NCBI GenBank assembly: GCA_017447875.1
Contig: JAFSMP010000002.1
Span: 1 to 63,437 of the forward strand
Origin: Paludibacteraceae bacterium
GTDB taxonomy: Bacteria; Bacteroidota; Bacteroidia; Bacteroidales; Paludibacteraceae
DNA length: 63,437 nucleotides
Direction of reading: 5' to 3'
Part shown: positions 9,501-17,958 of the stretch, in pieces
How positions within the stretch are numbered: position 1 is the first letter of the stretch
Layout: each line of letters starts with the position of its first letter
Notes under the pieces: model-generated
What the model saw: only the letters and a program-made list of their open reading frames with translations
Databases searched by the model: none
What the model was told of the DNA's origin: nothing
Made by a program: the position numbers and the translations under genes

Positions 9501-12500
9501 TGTCGAGCTATAAAGCATATGAAGGGCAATATATCGTCTTCTCGTCCGGTATGTATTCCGTATTGGAGGCAAATAGCGATGTAATCATTGACAATATCTC
9601 CTTCAAGTCCAAGAAATGTGCGGCTCCGTACGGTCTGGAAGCTACGGATGTTCAGACGACCAGTCTGGATTTCAAGTGGCAGGGTATGACGGATGACCAA
9701 TGGGAGGTGAAGGTACTCAGTAAGTACGCAAAACTCAATACAAAGTTCAATGTGATTGCTCCGTATAATCCGAAGGATGCGATCATTAATGATACGATTG
9801 TAGCGAATGCGGCGCTTCATATTGAGGGCTTGACACCTAAGACGAAGTATTATGTATATATTCGTCCGACTTGCGGTGATAGCATTTGGGCGGTAGATAG
9901 TCTTAAGTCCGGCTGTGTTCGTATCAATCCGAACGTAGTGAACAAAGAGACCTTCGAGTCGTATAAGAGCGGTACTTCGTATGATGCTTCTTACCAGGCA
10001 GATTGCTGGACGGCTGAAAATGCGTATGCGAGTGCAACTACGTCTTATCTGCCGTATGTCTATAAGAGTACTACGTATGCTGCATCGGGTGAGAATACTT
10101 ATCGTTTGTATGGCTATGCATCCGGTACGTCGCAGTACAATCCTGTATGGTTGGCATCGCCGGAGATTGAGTGCGAGTCAATGAGTGACTTGACGGTAAC
10201 CTTCTCTTATTATATGGCTACTACTGCCGGTTATGCATTGCTTGTCGGCGTGATGAGTGATCCGGATGATATCAATACGTTCATTGTATTGGATTCTATC
10301 ACCCCCGGTACCGGCAAAGCAGTGACTACAACCTATGAGTTGAAGGATTATGCAGATTCGATTCCGTCGGATGCACGCTACTTCGCATGGCGTACCCCGT
10401 ATGGTAAATCCACCACGGTCTATATTGACGATGTATCCATTCTGCGTATGCAATGTCCGTTGCTCAAACCGAGTGTTTCTGATTTGGAGAGCACTAAGGC
10501 GCGTATCAGTAGTGGTTTGCGTACAGACAACGATTGGTTGCTGTTGATTACGAAAAAGGAATTGGAGGCGGATAGCTTGAACAAGCCGGGTTATACATAT
10601 CCGGATTCGATAGTTGTTGCACTCGACACAGTTAGTGCTCGCGCCAAAGTGGTAACCGGTCTGGAAGAGAAGACTACCTACTACGTAGCGGTTGCATCGT
10701 ACTGCGGTGATAGCGTCGCTCCGTATTGGGTAACCTTGAACTTTACCACACCGTGTTTGGCTTTGACCCCGGAGAAAATGGGTACGATTACCTTTGCTGA
10801 TGAAGACGGATATACAACCGGCTCGAGTGGCTATATGCCTTGTTGGGTAACCGGAAACAAGATGGGTGCTACCGGAACACGTATCCCGTATGTATATGGA
10901 ACAGCAGGAAACTACTATCATAATGGTAATCGTTCAATCGAGTTCTATACAGGTGCAACAACCGATGGTGCATATGCTATTATGCCGCAACTGGATGTGG
11001 ATTCGATTAAGAATTATCAGGTCAACTTCTGGGGTACGGCATGGAGCAGCGGTGAACATAAGTTGATTGTTGGTATCGTAACAGACCCGACAGACCTCAA
11101 TACGTTCTCTGTAATTGACACAGTAACTTTCCCTGTAGCTCCGAACTGGACGGCATGCACCGTTCCGTTTGATAAGTATGAGGGCGACTTCTTAGGCAAT
11201 TACGGTAAATACATCATGTTCCTTTCCGAATTCGGTGCAGCTAATGATGTAAATATTACTGAAATTTCCGTAGAGAAGATTCCTTCTTGCCGTCCTATTA
11301 AGGCTATTACGGCAGATAGCATTGGTGATACCTTCGCATATATCAGCTTTGAGAGCGAGGCACCGAAGGCTCGTCTGTTAGTTGCTGATAAGGAACTGGT
11401 TGATTCTGTCAAGGCAACTTACGACAAATGGCTTGTAGATACCCTGGTAACGAAGTACGATTCGATCCGTATTGACAATCTGGATCCGAATACGAACTAT
11501 TATGTGTACGCACAGAATATCTGTTCGGAGAGCGATAGCAGTAAGGTCTCGATGGCTAGCTTGCGTCTCATTACGGACTGTCCGTCTGAGGGCGGCTTCA
11601 AGGCTCCGTACTTTGTGGACTTCGATAACAACTCCGCTACCGGTACAGGTAAGCGTCCGGACTGCTGGGCTGGAGTTTATCTAACCAAGGATACGGTAGG
11701 TTCTTCTCAAAGTTACCCATATGTAAATAGTTCTACCACTGCCGGTTATGCATATAGCGGAACAAAATATCTGTATATGTATTCGACTGGATCAAGTTCA
11801 TCTAATTATAAGAGCTATGCCGTTGCTCCGAAGATTGAAGGCAATATGAATGACTATATGCTCAGCTTCTATGCGCGCCAAAGTTCTTCAACGGCTACTT
11901 CGTATGGTAAACGTCTGTATATCGGTTATGTAACCAATACGGAAGATAAGCAGATAGATTCTACTTTCGTTTCCTTTGGTTATGTGGAGATCAGTGGCAC
12001 CGCATATCAGTATTATGAGTTTAGCTTGTTAGACAAGCCTGCGATTCCTGCAGGTGCTCGTATTGCTTTGAAAGCAGATTGGAGTTTACAGGAAGGACTG
12101 ACCGCATCCACGAAGTATGCGAATTTCCACATTGACAATTTCCGCATCGGTCTGCCGCCTACGTGCTATGCGCCTACATTGGAAGCAGGCAACACGACGC
12201 TGACGACAGCGGAAGTGAAGATTACGCCTGCTGAGCAAGGCGGTAGTCTCTGGGAGCTGGCGGTTATTCCGGATTCTGTTTACCAGAAGATGGATGACAT
12301 CAAGGCTTATCTGGATACGGTGAAGAATACCGTAATGGCTGATTCGCTGAACTTTGTTGTTTCGGGTTTGACGCAGGCTACAAAGTACCAGATCTTCGCG
12401 CGCACCGTCTGCGGTGGCGAGGATGGAAACAGCGCTTGGACGGAGTCACCGCTGTTGATGATCACCCAGTACTACTACAAGGATAGCTACTTCTTCGGTT

Positions 12501-15500
12501 TCGAGAAGAAAGAGGACTGGATACGTAGTCCATATTCGACGAGCGATAATAACTATCAGCATCCGGCTTTGACCTTCGGATATGATACCGTAGGTACAGC
12601 AACGACTTCCTCGTCGTACATGCCGTATCAGATTGAGAACACCACTTCGTATTCATACGGATATGGTCCGAAGGACGGCGATTTAGGCAAGGGCGGTTTG
12701 CGTCTGTATGCATATAAGAGCAGTACCGCAAGTTACTATGGCGCATATGTTATCTTCCCGGGTATCGCAGAGGCAAAAGCTCGTTCGTTCGAGTTCAAGG
12801 CACGTAATGCCTACATGACACTCAGTACGATGAAGGCTTCAACGACTTATCCTGGTCATTTCCAGATAGGTACGATAGAGAAGGGTAAGGGACTTGAGAC
12901 CTTTGAGTTGGTAGCGGATATCAAGTTGCCGATGATGGATAAAACGATTGCAGGCAATGAGGCTAATGATTATCTGTTCAAGAGCTACACCTTCGATTTC
13001 GACTCTGCAACGATGGCTGACCGCCAGGTGGTAATTTATCAGCCGGAGGTGAACCCGAAAGACGGATCGTCCTATGCGATGACCTACTTCGACAATGTGA
13101 AAGTTGATACGGCGAAGGGCTATAGCTCCTTGAGTTTTGCATCCATTGTACCGTCTGACACTGTCGCTGAGATCTCTTGGACGAACTTAGGCGGTCCGTG
13201 GAATCTATACATCACCACGCAGCGTTACGACGAACTGTTGAAAGAGTACTTCACAGATACTATCGCTATGTATGAGAATCTCACCGTTACTACTCAGGAA
13301 ATAAAAGGTCTGGATGAGAATACCGAATACACGGCTATTTTGACTCCTGTTGTTAAACCGGAAGCAAAATATGAGATAGAGGCTCAGAAAACGTTCAAGA
13401 CCTTATGTAAGGCGATTCAACCGGATGAGAAGGGTGAATTCGTATGGAACTTCGATGATCCGAATGAATGGGATCGCTCGGATGTATTACCGGGATCGGC
13501 AGCAGATACGGCTTATTACAAGCAGTCTTGCTTCACCGTCGGCACAACCTATTCGACTCCGACTTCAGCGGCTCCTTATAACTGGGTAATCCAGCGTAAG
13601 GGCTGTGCTTATACCAGTGCTCCTACTTCTTCGTCCACGTACAAGAATTATGAGTACGGACGCAAAGACTCAAAGGCATTGCGTGTATACACTTCATCTT
13701 CGTATGTGACAGCTACCGTCAAAGAGTACATTGTACTTCCGTTGCTGAACTGCGATCTGGATACGATGATGATTGAGTTCTGGGGACGTTGCTTTGCGAA
13801 CTATGACAACAATTACAGTACTGCAGCCAGCCGCAAAAAGATGGTTAGTGCTACCTATCTCGGCACAAGCTACAGTAAGTCGGTAGTAGTTGGTACGCTC
13901 ACGAACCCGAACGATTTCTCGACCCTCGAGGTAATTGATACCGTAACCTATACGGCATATACCAGCACGACAGCTACGCTCGTAACGAATGACCCGACGG
14001 GTAATGAGTATTGGCAGAAGTTCCAGTTGCCGCTGGGTGGCGCGAAGGGTAAGTATATCGTGCTCTTCCAGCCTGCTTACGGCCTGTTCTTCCTGGATGA
14101 TCTGAGTATCAAGCCGGTAGGCGATAATATCTTCGCTCCGTCGAAACCGATTACAGAGTCCGTAGGAACGGATACTGCAACAGTTAGCTGGCAGGTTAAA
14201 CACCCGACGATGCAATCCGTAGTGGTTCTGCAGGATGAAGATGAGAAGGAGATATTCCGTGATACGATTGTTGGTACATCGTATATCTTCCGCAACCTGA
14301 CGCCTGCAACGATCTACACATGGTACATGTATCAGACGAATGGTGCAGTGAATAGTTCGGAGACCGGACGTGTTCAGTTCACTACCGGATGTCTGAGTAC
14401 AACGCCGGATTATGCTACCGGATTCGAACCGGATGAAGGCTGGTGGCTGGTTCCGGGACAGACTTCGGCTACATATAAGCAGAACAAGTGCTGGGTTTAC
14501 GGTAATGCAGGTACTTCTGCATGGTCGTCAACATATTGCGGCTATAACCAGATGAACTCCTCTACTATCGGCTATAGCCATAGTGGTGACTACGCATTGA
14601 GAATGGAAGCTTATAGTACAACCTATCAGCCCTATGCAGCAATGCCGGCACTGGATGTAGCTGCATATGATACGCTGCAAGTGAACTTCTGGATGCGTCC
14701 GGCTTATCACGGCTTAGGTACAAGTACAAATGCCGATAAGATTTCAACGCAGTACACGCTTGGTTCTACCGCTTCGACGGCTGAATACTACTATGCGAAG
14801 TCCATCATCGTAGGTACGATGACCGATCCGAATGATCCGACCACCTTTGTGGCTATCGATACGATTGGTTATACCGGTACATTGACGGTGGGTGACGAGG
14901 CTGTTAAAGCGAACGATTACCTCTTCCAGAAGAAGAAAGTATCGCTCCGCGGTGCTACCGGTCCGTATGTGGCGTTTATGACTACGCTCTATGCGAAGGG
15001 TGCAGAGAATAAATCGACCTATGATTACATGTGGTTGGATGATATCTCGTTCTCGAAATTGCAAGAGTGCGTTGAGCCGAGCAACCTGACCACTTCGGAT
15101 ATCACTGCTTTTGAGGCTAACCTCAGTTGGGAAGGCAGCGAGTTGACCAAGAAGTATGTTCTCCAGGTATCGACTGATCCTACGTTCTATTACGATACGG
15201 CATTGGTGTTCAACGATACAGTTGAAGCTACTACTCTTGCGCTCAGCGACCTGAAACCGTTCACCCAGTATGCATGGCGTGTACAGGCTATCTGTGGAGA
15301 GGAGTTCGGTGAGAGTGAGTTCACATCGAATGTATTGTTCACAACGGCTCGTATTCCGTTCTACTTGGAAGACTTCCGTGAGGCATCGCTGGGTAGCGAA
15401 TGGAGCTTCGGCACCAACCCGGCTGCACTTGTATTGGATAGTGCTGAGGTGGAGATCAAGGGATCTAATAGTACTTCGTACGGCTTCAAGCGTATTACGA

Positions 15501-16804
15501 ATAGTTATGGTATAGCCGGCGCACACTACTGTGTTCCGTTCTATTCCAGCTCGACTGTTTCTACCACAACGTACGACTACTACTGGATGATTTCGCCGTC
15601 GCTGTTCTTGCCGGATTCGATGAAAGCGCACTTGACGCTCGATTTGGCTCTGACGCAGTGTAAATCCGGATATACGCCGACTGAAAGCGAGATTGCCGCT
15701 GACGATGTAGATGAATACGATGTCTTCGCAATCATCATCTCGGATGATGGTGGTAAGACCTGGAAGAAAGAGAATGCGGCTGTTTGGAATGATTCGATAC
15801 CGGGTGCCAACAAATTGAGCGCCGTTCCTGCTACGGCTCAGAACTGGCGTTTCGATCTGGCTAAGTATGCCGGCAAGAACATCCGCGTAGCGTTCTACCG
15901 TGAGTCGCAAACCTACAAGTCAAAAGGTAGTGCAATGCATATCGGTAATGTCCGTGTGGCTTACTACGATGATTTGGCAATTGATACGATCGGATGTCAG
16001 TATGAAGATATCGAGGCTTACGGCTTCTTCATCGATGGTGATCAAATAGAGCCGGGTGAGCATTCGTACAAGCGCTGGACACGTGCTGCACAGAGCGAAG
16101 CAGAGACGGGCGTACGTGATACGATGTACACCCTCGAGGCTTCCGTCTTTGAGGCTCCGGAGTCTCTCATCATGGATACAATCTGTGAGGGTGATAGCTA
16201 CACAACCGTTGACTTTACGGCAAAGACCCGTCCGGGTATCTACCGTCGTAAACTGCAATCGGTAGAGTCTTGCGATAGTATCATCACGCTCAGCTTGTGG
16301 GTAACTCCGCGTGCTTATGCTGAGGATGAACTGGCGAACGTTTGTCCGGGCGAGACCTACACTTGGAACGGTGTCGTTTACAATCGTGCCGGTATCTACC
16401 GCGATACGACTGTATCCGTCGCAGGTTGCGACAGTATCAGCACGCTGGTACTCAGCTACTTCGATCCGGAAGACTCGGTTTACGATGCAATCCGCGTAAG
16501 CGCCGACTCGCTGCCGTACACCTACTCGAATGAGCAGTATCCGTACGTAGCCGGTCAGACGCCGATCATCATCGCTGAGGGCACGGCTCCGGGCCATTAC
16601 ACCGAGCAGGCACAGGTTCAGGGTGCGAACTGTACCGCTATCCTCTTCCTCGATGTAACCGTTGAAGAGCCGCAAGGTCTCATCAACATCGACGATGAGA
16701 ACGCCGGTGCACAGAAGATCATCTACCAGGGCGACATGTACATCAAGACCAATAATGCTTGGTACAACGCGTCCGGACAGAAGGTCGCTGACCCGAGAAA
16801 ATAA
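6599..16804 (+). CDS. Giant secreted multidomain adhesin-like protein (jelly-roll/FN3 tandem)
   Basis: A 3401-residue protein with signal peptide (MKKHLLMLFAVIVAATMSLRA). About eleven units of ~250-290 residues follow. Each is a jelly-roll, choice-of-anchor-J/cleaved-adhesin-like domain (e.g. PYVETCENYSAGNFGCW, DFDNNSATGTGKRPDCW; shared mid motifs VGVMTDPED, YIDDVSI) and then an FN3-like domain (VSWTAEGKSAWEVAV, YYVYVRALCG). Near residues 3180-3330 are two Cys-rich repeats of the type CEGDSY...SCDSIITL and CPGETYTWNG...GCDSISTL. The last ~30 residues (KIIYQGDMYIKTNNAWYNASG) look like a short C-terminal sorting signal of Bacteroidales. Inferred: a cell-surface or released adhesin exported by type IX secretion. 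It has its own promoter and terminator. No protease or glycosidase domain is visible. Confidence 0.85.
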   Translation: MKKHLLMLFAVIVAATMSLRAQTIVIDDGFENGIQDSVWTQEFVRGEHPWAVETLGEDSILWPASIWQGSKRAYLRNTSGETQGYVTRLVSKVMDLTPEKVYQPELTFWYANPKWTADRDTLRVLYRTNQNAKWKQLAEYSTASANWQKVSMSLPEVNATYQIAFEGTDNLGRGIVLDSVKLRSAPECTVPFNVTANNLGNGKVNISWNASWDANAYELIVAKEAIDPDTVANVPDSLLAAHLEVSGIRQNQDVQLTSGEYYYVYLRSLCTAENSAWNSDPNQEGAYHFRVKATKYLPYSYDFNKDYTAGYLSRDPEWTWGSNTGNYNPHINTNLNNTELKKYSNDGTTCLVFSGANNSTTAIPAEQYAYVASPGLADSTVADFKLNTCQVSFWATVASYTGKYAHSIIVGVMTDPEDITTFVPVDTVSVWAQMTFQENIVDLGSYTGDGTYVAFASAFDKQNLFYIDNMKIEQKPTVNKVTKISVNPRDIYATISWEGNASSYRVLVAKEELDLKQPKQEDILADTTLSANSFVCEGLEASRTWDKPYYVYVKAEGTDWSYRYPFVTIAGEQALPLKFDMEEKTGFYLMKGVKYPNYIGVFSNDPEYAHLYTTNPYKGSACLYLSKDPGNDSWITFPMLDSIQDKQLTFYLSGNTTPAQVHATVGVMTNPMDINTFVPVADFANAEAYVRCYVSFADYTGPQGLIAIVWSDVEGSKNTINYIDEVTIEQLASCVPPKSLSIVPDASAVSVSWTAEGKSAWEVAVVKRNKLSALQQEASLAELAALDDVVFTDTVIVPETGNPGFEVDSLDFVTPYYIYVRALCGEEQSWFAEAYFKTTCPELYPAPYVETCENYSAGNFGCWLAFDGGTGSGYPMTHAGSGGVTTFGLGIELWSTSTTHRNWIAAPKVDLSFDEMMLQFHVRSWSSSAKSILYVGFMSDPKDTATFVAIDTLYIPNGTKYHQFTYDLSSYKAYEGQYIVFSSGMYSVLEANSDVIIDNISFKSKKCAAPYGLEATDVQTTSLDFKWQGMTDDQWEVKVLSKYAKLNTKFNVIAPYNPKDAIINDTIVANAALHIEGLTPKTKYYVYIRPTCGDSIWAVDSLKSGCVRINPNVVNKETFESYKSGTSYDASYQADCWTAENAYASATTSYLPYVYKSTTYAASGENTYRLYGYASGTSQYNPVWLASPEIECESMSDLTVTFSYYMATTAGYALLVGVMSDPDDINTFIVLDSITPGTGKAVTTTYELKDYADSIPSDARYFAWRTPYGKSTTVYIDDVSILRMQCPLLKPSVSDLESTKARISSGLRTDNDWLLLITKKELEADSLNKPGYTYPDSIVVALDTVSARAKVVTGLEEKTTYYVAVASYCGDSVAPYWVTLNFTTPCLALTPEKMGTITFADEDGYTTGSSGYMPCWVTGNKMGATGTRIPYVYGTAGNYYHNGNRSIEFYTGATTDGAYAIMPQLDVDSIKNYQVNFWGTAWSSGEHKLIVGIVTDPTDLNTFSVIDTVTFPVAPNWTACTVPFDKYEGDFLGNYGKYIMFLSEFGAANDVNITEISVEKIPSCRPIKAITADSIGDTFAYISFESEAPKARLLVADKELVDSVKATYDKWLVDTLVTKYDSIRIDNLDPNTNYYVYAQNICSESDSSKVSMASLRLITDCPSEGGFKAPYFVDFDNNSATGTGKRPDCWAGVYLTKDTVGSSQSYPYVNSSTTAGYAYSGTKYLYMYSTGSSSSNYKSYAVAPKIEGNMNDYMLSFYARQSSSTATSYGKRLYIGYVTNTEDKQIDSTFVSFGYVEISGTAYQYYEFSLLDKPAIPAGARIALKADWSLQEGLTASTKYANFHIDNFRIGLPPTCYAPTLEAGNTTLTTAEVKITPAEQGGSLWELAVIPDSVYQKMDDIKAYLDTVKNTVMADSLNFVVSGLTQATKYQIFARTVCGGEDGNSAWTESPLLMITQYYYKDSYFFGFEKKEDWIRSPYSTSDNNYQHPALTFGYDTVGTATTSSSYMPYQIENTTSYSYGYGPKDGDLGKGGLRLYAYKSSTASYYGAYVIFPGIAEAKARSFEFKARNAYMTLSTMKASTTYPGHFQIGTIEKGKGLETFELVADIKLPMMDKTIAGNEANDYLFKSYTFDFDSATMADRQVVIYQPEVNPKDGSSYAMTYFDNVKVDTAKGYSSLSFASIVPSDTVAEISWTNLGGPWNLYITTQRYDELLKEYFTDTIAMYENLTVTTQEIKGLDENTEYTAILTPVVKPEAKYEIEAQKTFKTLCKAIQPDEKGEFVWNFDDPNEWDRSDVLPGSAADTAYYKQSCFTVGTTYSTPTSAAPYNWVIQRKGCAYTSAPTSSSTYKNYEYGRKDSKALRVYTSSSYVTATVKEYIVLPLLNCDLDTMMIEFWGRCFANYDNNYSTAASRKKMVSATYLGTSYSKSVVVGTLTNPNDFSTLEVIDTVTYTAYTSTTATLVTNDPTGNEYWQKFQLPLGGAKGKYIVLFQPAYGLFFLDDLSIKPVGDNIFAPSKPITESVGTDTATVSWQVKHPTMQSVVVLQDEDEKEIFRDTIVGTSYIFRNLTPATIYTWYMYQTNGAVNSSETGRVQFTTGCLSTTPDYATGFEPDEGWWLVPGQTSATYKQNKCWVYGNAGTSAWSSTYCGYNQMNSSTIGYSHSGDYALRMEAYSTTYQPYAAMPALDVAAYDTLQVNFWMRPAYHGLGTSTNADKISTQYTLGSTASTAEYYYAKSIIVGTMTDPNDPTTFVAIDTIGYTGTLTVGDEAVKANDYLFQKKKVSLRGATGPYVAFMTTLYAKGAENKSTYDYMWLDDISFSKLQECVEPSNLTTSDITAFEANLSWEGSELTKKYVLQVSTDPTFYYDTALVFNDTVEATTLALSDLKPFTQYAWRVQAICGEEFGESEFTSNVLFTTARIPFYLEDFREASLGSEWSFGTNPAALVLDSAEVEIKGSNSTSYGFKRITNSYGIAGAHYCVPFYSSSTVSTTTYDYYWMISPSLFLPDSMKAHLTLDLALTQCKSGYTPTESEIAADDVDEYDVFAIIISDDGGKTWKKENAAVWNDSIPGANKLSAVPATAQNWRFDLAKYAGKNIRVAFYRESQTYKSKGSAMHIGNVRVAYYDDLAIDTIGCQYEDIEAYGFFIDGDQIEPGEHSYKRWTRAAQSEAETGVRDTMYTLEASVFEAPESLIMDTICEGDSYTTVDFTAKTRPGIYRRKLQSVESCDSIITLSLWVTPRAYAEDELANVCPGETYTWNGVVYNRAGIYRDTTVSVAGCDSISTLVLSYFDPEDSVYDAIRVSADSLPYTYSNEQYPYVAGQTPIIIAEGTAPGHYTEQAQVQGANCTAILFLDVTVEEPQGLINIDDENAGAQKIIYQGDMYIKTNNAWYNASGQKVADPRK

Positions 16805-16834
16805 GTTCTGAATCTTCAGAATGACTCACAGTGA

Positions 16835-16863
16835 GGGCTGCCGTCTGGCGGCCCTTTCTGTTT
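16835..16863 (+). terminator. Terminator after the giant adhesin gene
   Basis: GGGCTGCC / GGCGGCCC stem with a 4-base loop (16835-16854) and a T-rich tail (tttctgttt), 30 bp after the stop codon. Confidence 0.8.
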
Positions 16864-16932
16864 GTCTAAAATATGCAAAATGTCTAAAATAGCTTACAAA
16901 AAGAAAAAAAATCGACGAAAATGTAGCAAATA

Positions 16933-16964
16933 TTTGCATATTTGGGAAATTTTTTGTAATTTTG
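16933..16964 (+). promoter_or_regulatory. Promoter of the barrel/OmpA/secreted-protein operon
   Basis: TTTG (16933-16936), 20 bp, TAATTTTG (16957-16964). A start around 16971 is expected. This lies after the in-frame TTG at 16962, so that codon cannot be the translation start and the TTG at 16998 is preferred. Confidence 0.75.
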
Positions 16965-16997
16965 TCGCCCAATTTGGTCTGTTTATACGCAAGCGTA

Positions 16998-17954
16998 TTG
17001 AAAAAGTATCTATTCATAGTACTCATGGCGCTCCTGAGCATCAGCGCGGGTGCCTATACGAAACTCACTCCTGAGACGCGTAATTTCGTGTCCCTGCATG
17101 CCGATTTAGGGTATGCAGGCTTGCTCCATAAGATCGAGGGGCAGAAGCCTTCCTCGGGTATCCAAATGGAGGCCGGTGTGGGCTATCGCTTGTTCCATAA
17201 TAATTTCATCTTTACCCTGGGCGCTGAGGCGATGTACGCGATGTATGCCAACGGAATGAACAAGCTTGACGTGACTATCCCCATGCGGGATACGGAGGGA
17301 GAACTCTTCGGCATGCATGTAATGACGGACAAGGCTCGCGATATCTCCCATATGGCGAATGTGAATATCCCGATCCTGTTCGGTGGAGAGTGGGGACGCG
17401 TCTATTTCATGGTAGGACCGAAGGTATCGCTCAACTTCATGGGTAAGGCGTCCTCGAAAGCGGAGGTGACGACTTACGGCGAATACGAGCATTACTACGA
17501 CGATTTCTACAACATGACGAACCACCAGTTCGAGTCCGGACGGAAGATGAGTAGCGCTAAGATGGATATCCGGTGGAATTTTAATATCATGGCGCACGTA
17601 GAGGTGGGAGGCCGTATCGGACATATGTTCAAGCATCCGGGCTTCCGGACTAATCCCGATAAAATCCGAATGTATCTGGCGGTATATGCCGATTACGGAC
17701 TGCTGGATGTTCATCAGAAAGGCAGCGGTCAACCGCTTTTTCAGTACCGCGAGACCCAAGAAGGCGTGCAGTTCTACATCCAGCCGCTCATGAAAAGCGA
17801 CGTAGCGGATGCGACGGCCTTTCATAACCTGAGCGTGGGAATCAAATATACCGTGGCATTTGAATTACCCAAATCCGGCAAATCCTATATCTATGACTAT
17901 CATAAAGTAAGCAGCGGATATATTAAACGAGGAGGTAACCAATCGATACAATAA
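16998..17954 (+). CDS. Outer-membrane beta-barrel protein
   Basis: 318 residues, starting with a TTG codon at 16998: (M)KKYLFIVLMALLSISAGA is a clean signal peptide and no ATG precedes it after the expected transcription start. The mature part reads as an 8- to 12-strand barrel with alternating aromatic residues (VGYRLFHNNFIFTLGAEAMY, NIPILFGGEWGRVYFMVGPK, IRMYLAVYADYGL, HNLSVGIKYTVAFEL). It shares the pattern NxxIPILFG...FxxGxKV with the barrel part of the OmpA-family protein encoded next, so the two are probably related. Four bases separate it from that gene. Role inferred: envelope partner for the secreted proteins of this operon; it does not show PorP/SprF features clearly enough to be called that. 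Confidence 0.75.
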   Translation: MKKYLFIVLMALLSISAGAYTKLTPETRNFVSLHADLGYAGLLHKIEGQKPSSGIQMEAGVGYRLFHNNFIFTLGAEAMYAMYANGMNKLDVTIPMRDTEGELFGMHVMTDKARDISHMANVNIPILFGGEWGRVYFMVGPKVSLNFMGKASSKAEVTTYGEYEHYYDDFYNMTNHQFESGRKMSSAKMDIRWNFNIMAHVEVGGRIGHMFKHPGFRTNPDKIRMYLAVYADYGLLDVHQKGSGQPLFQYRETQEGVQFYIQPLMKSDVADATAFHNLSVGIKYTVAFELPKSGKSYIYDYHKVSSGYIKRGGNQSIQ

Positions 17955-17958
17955 GACT

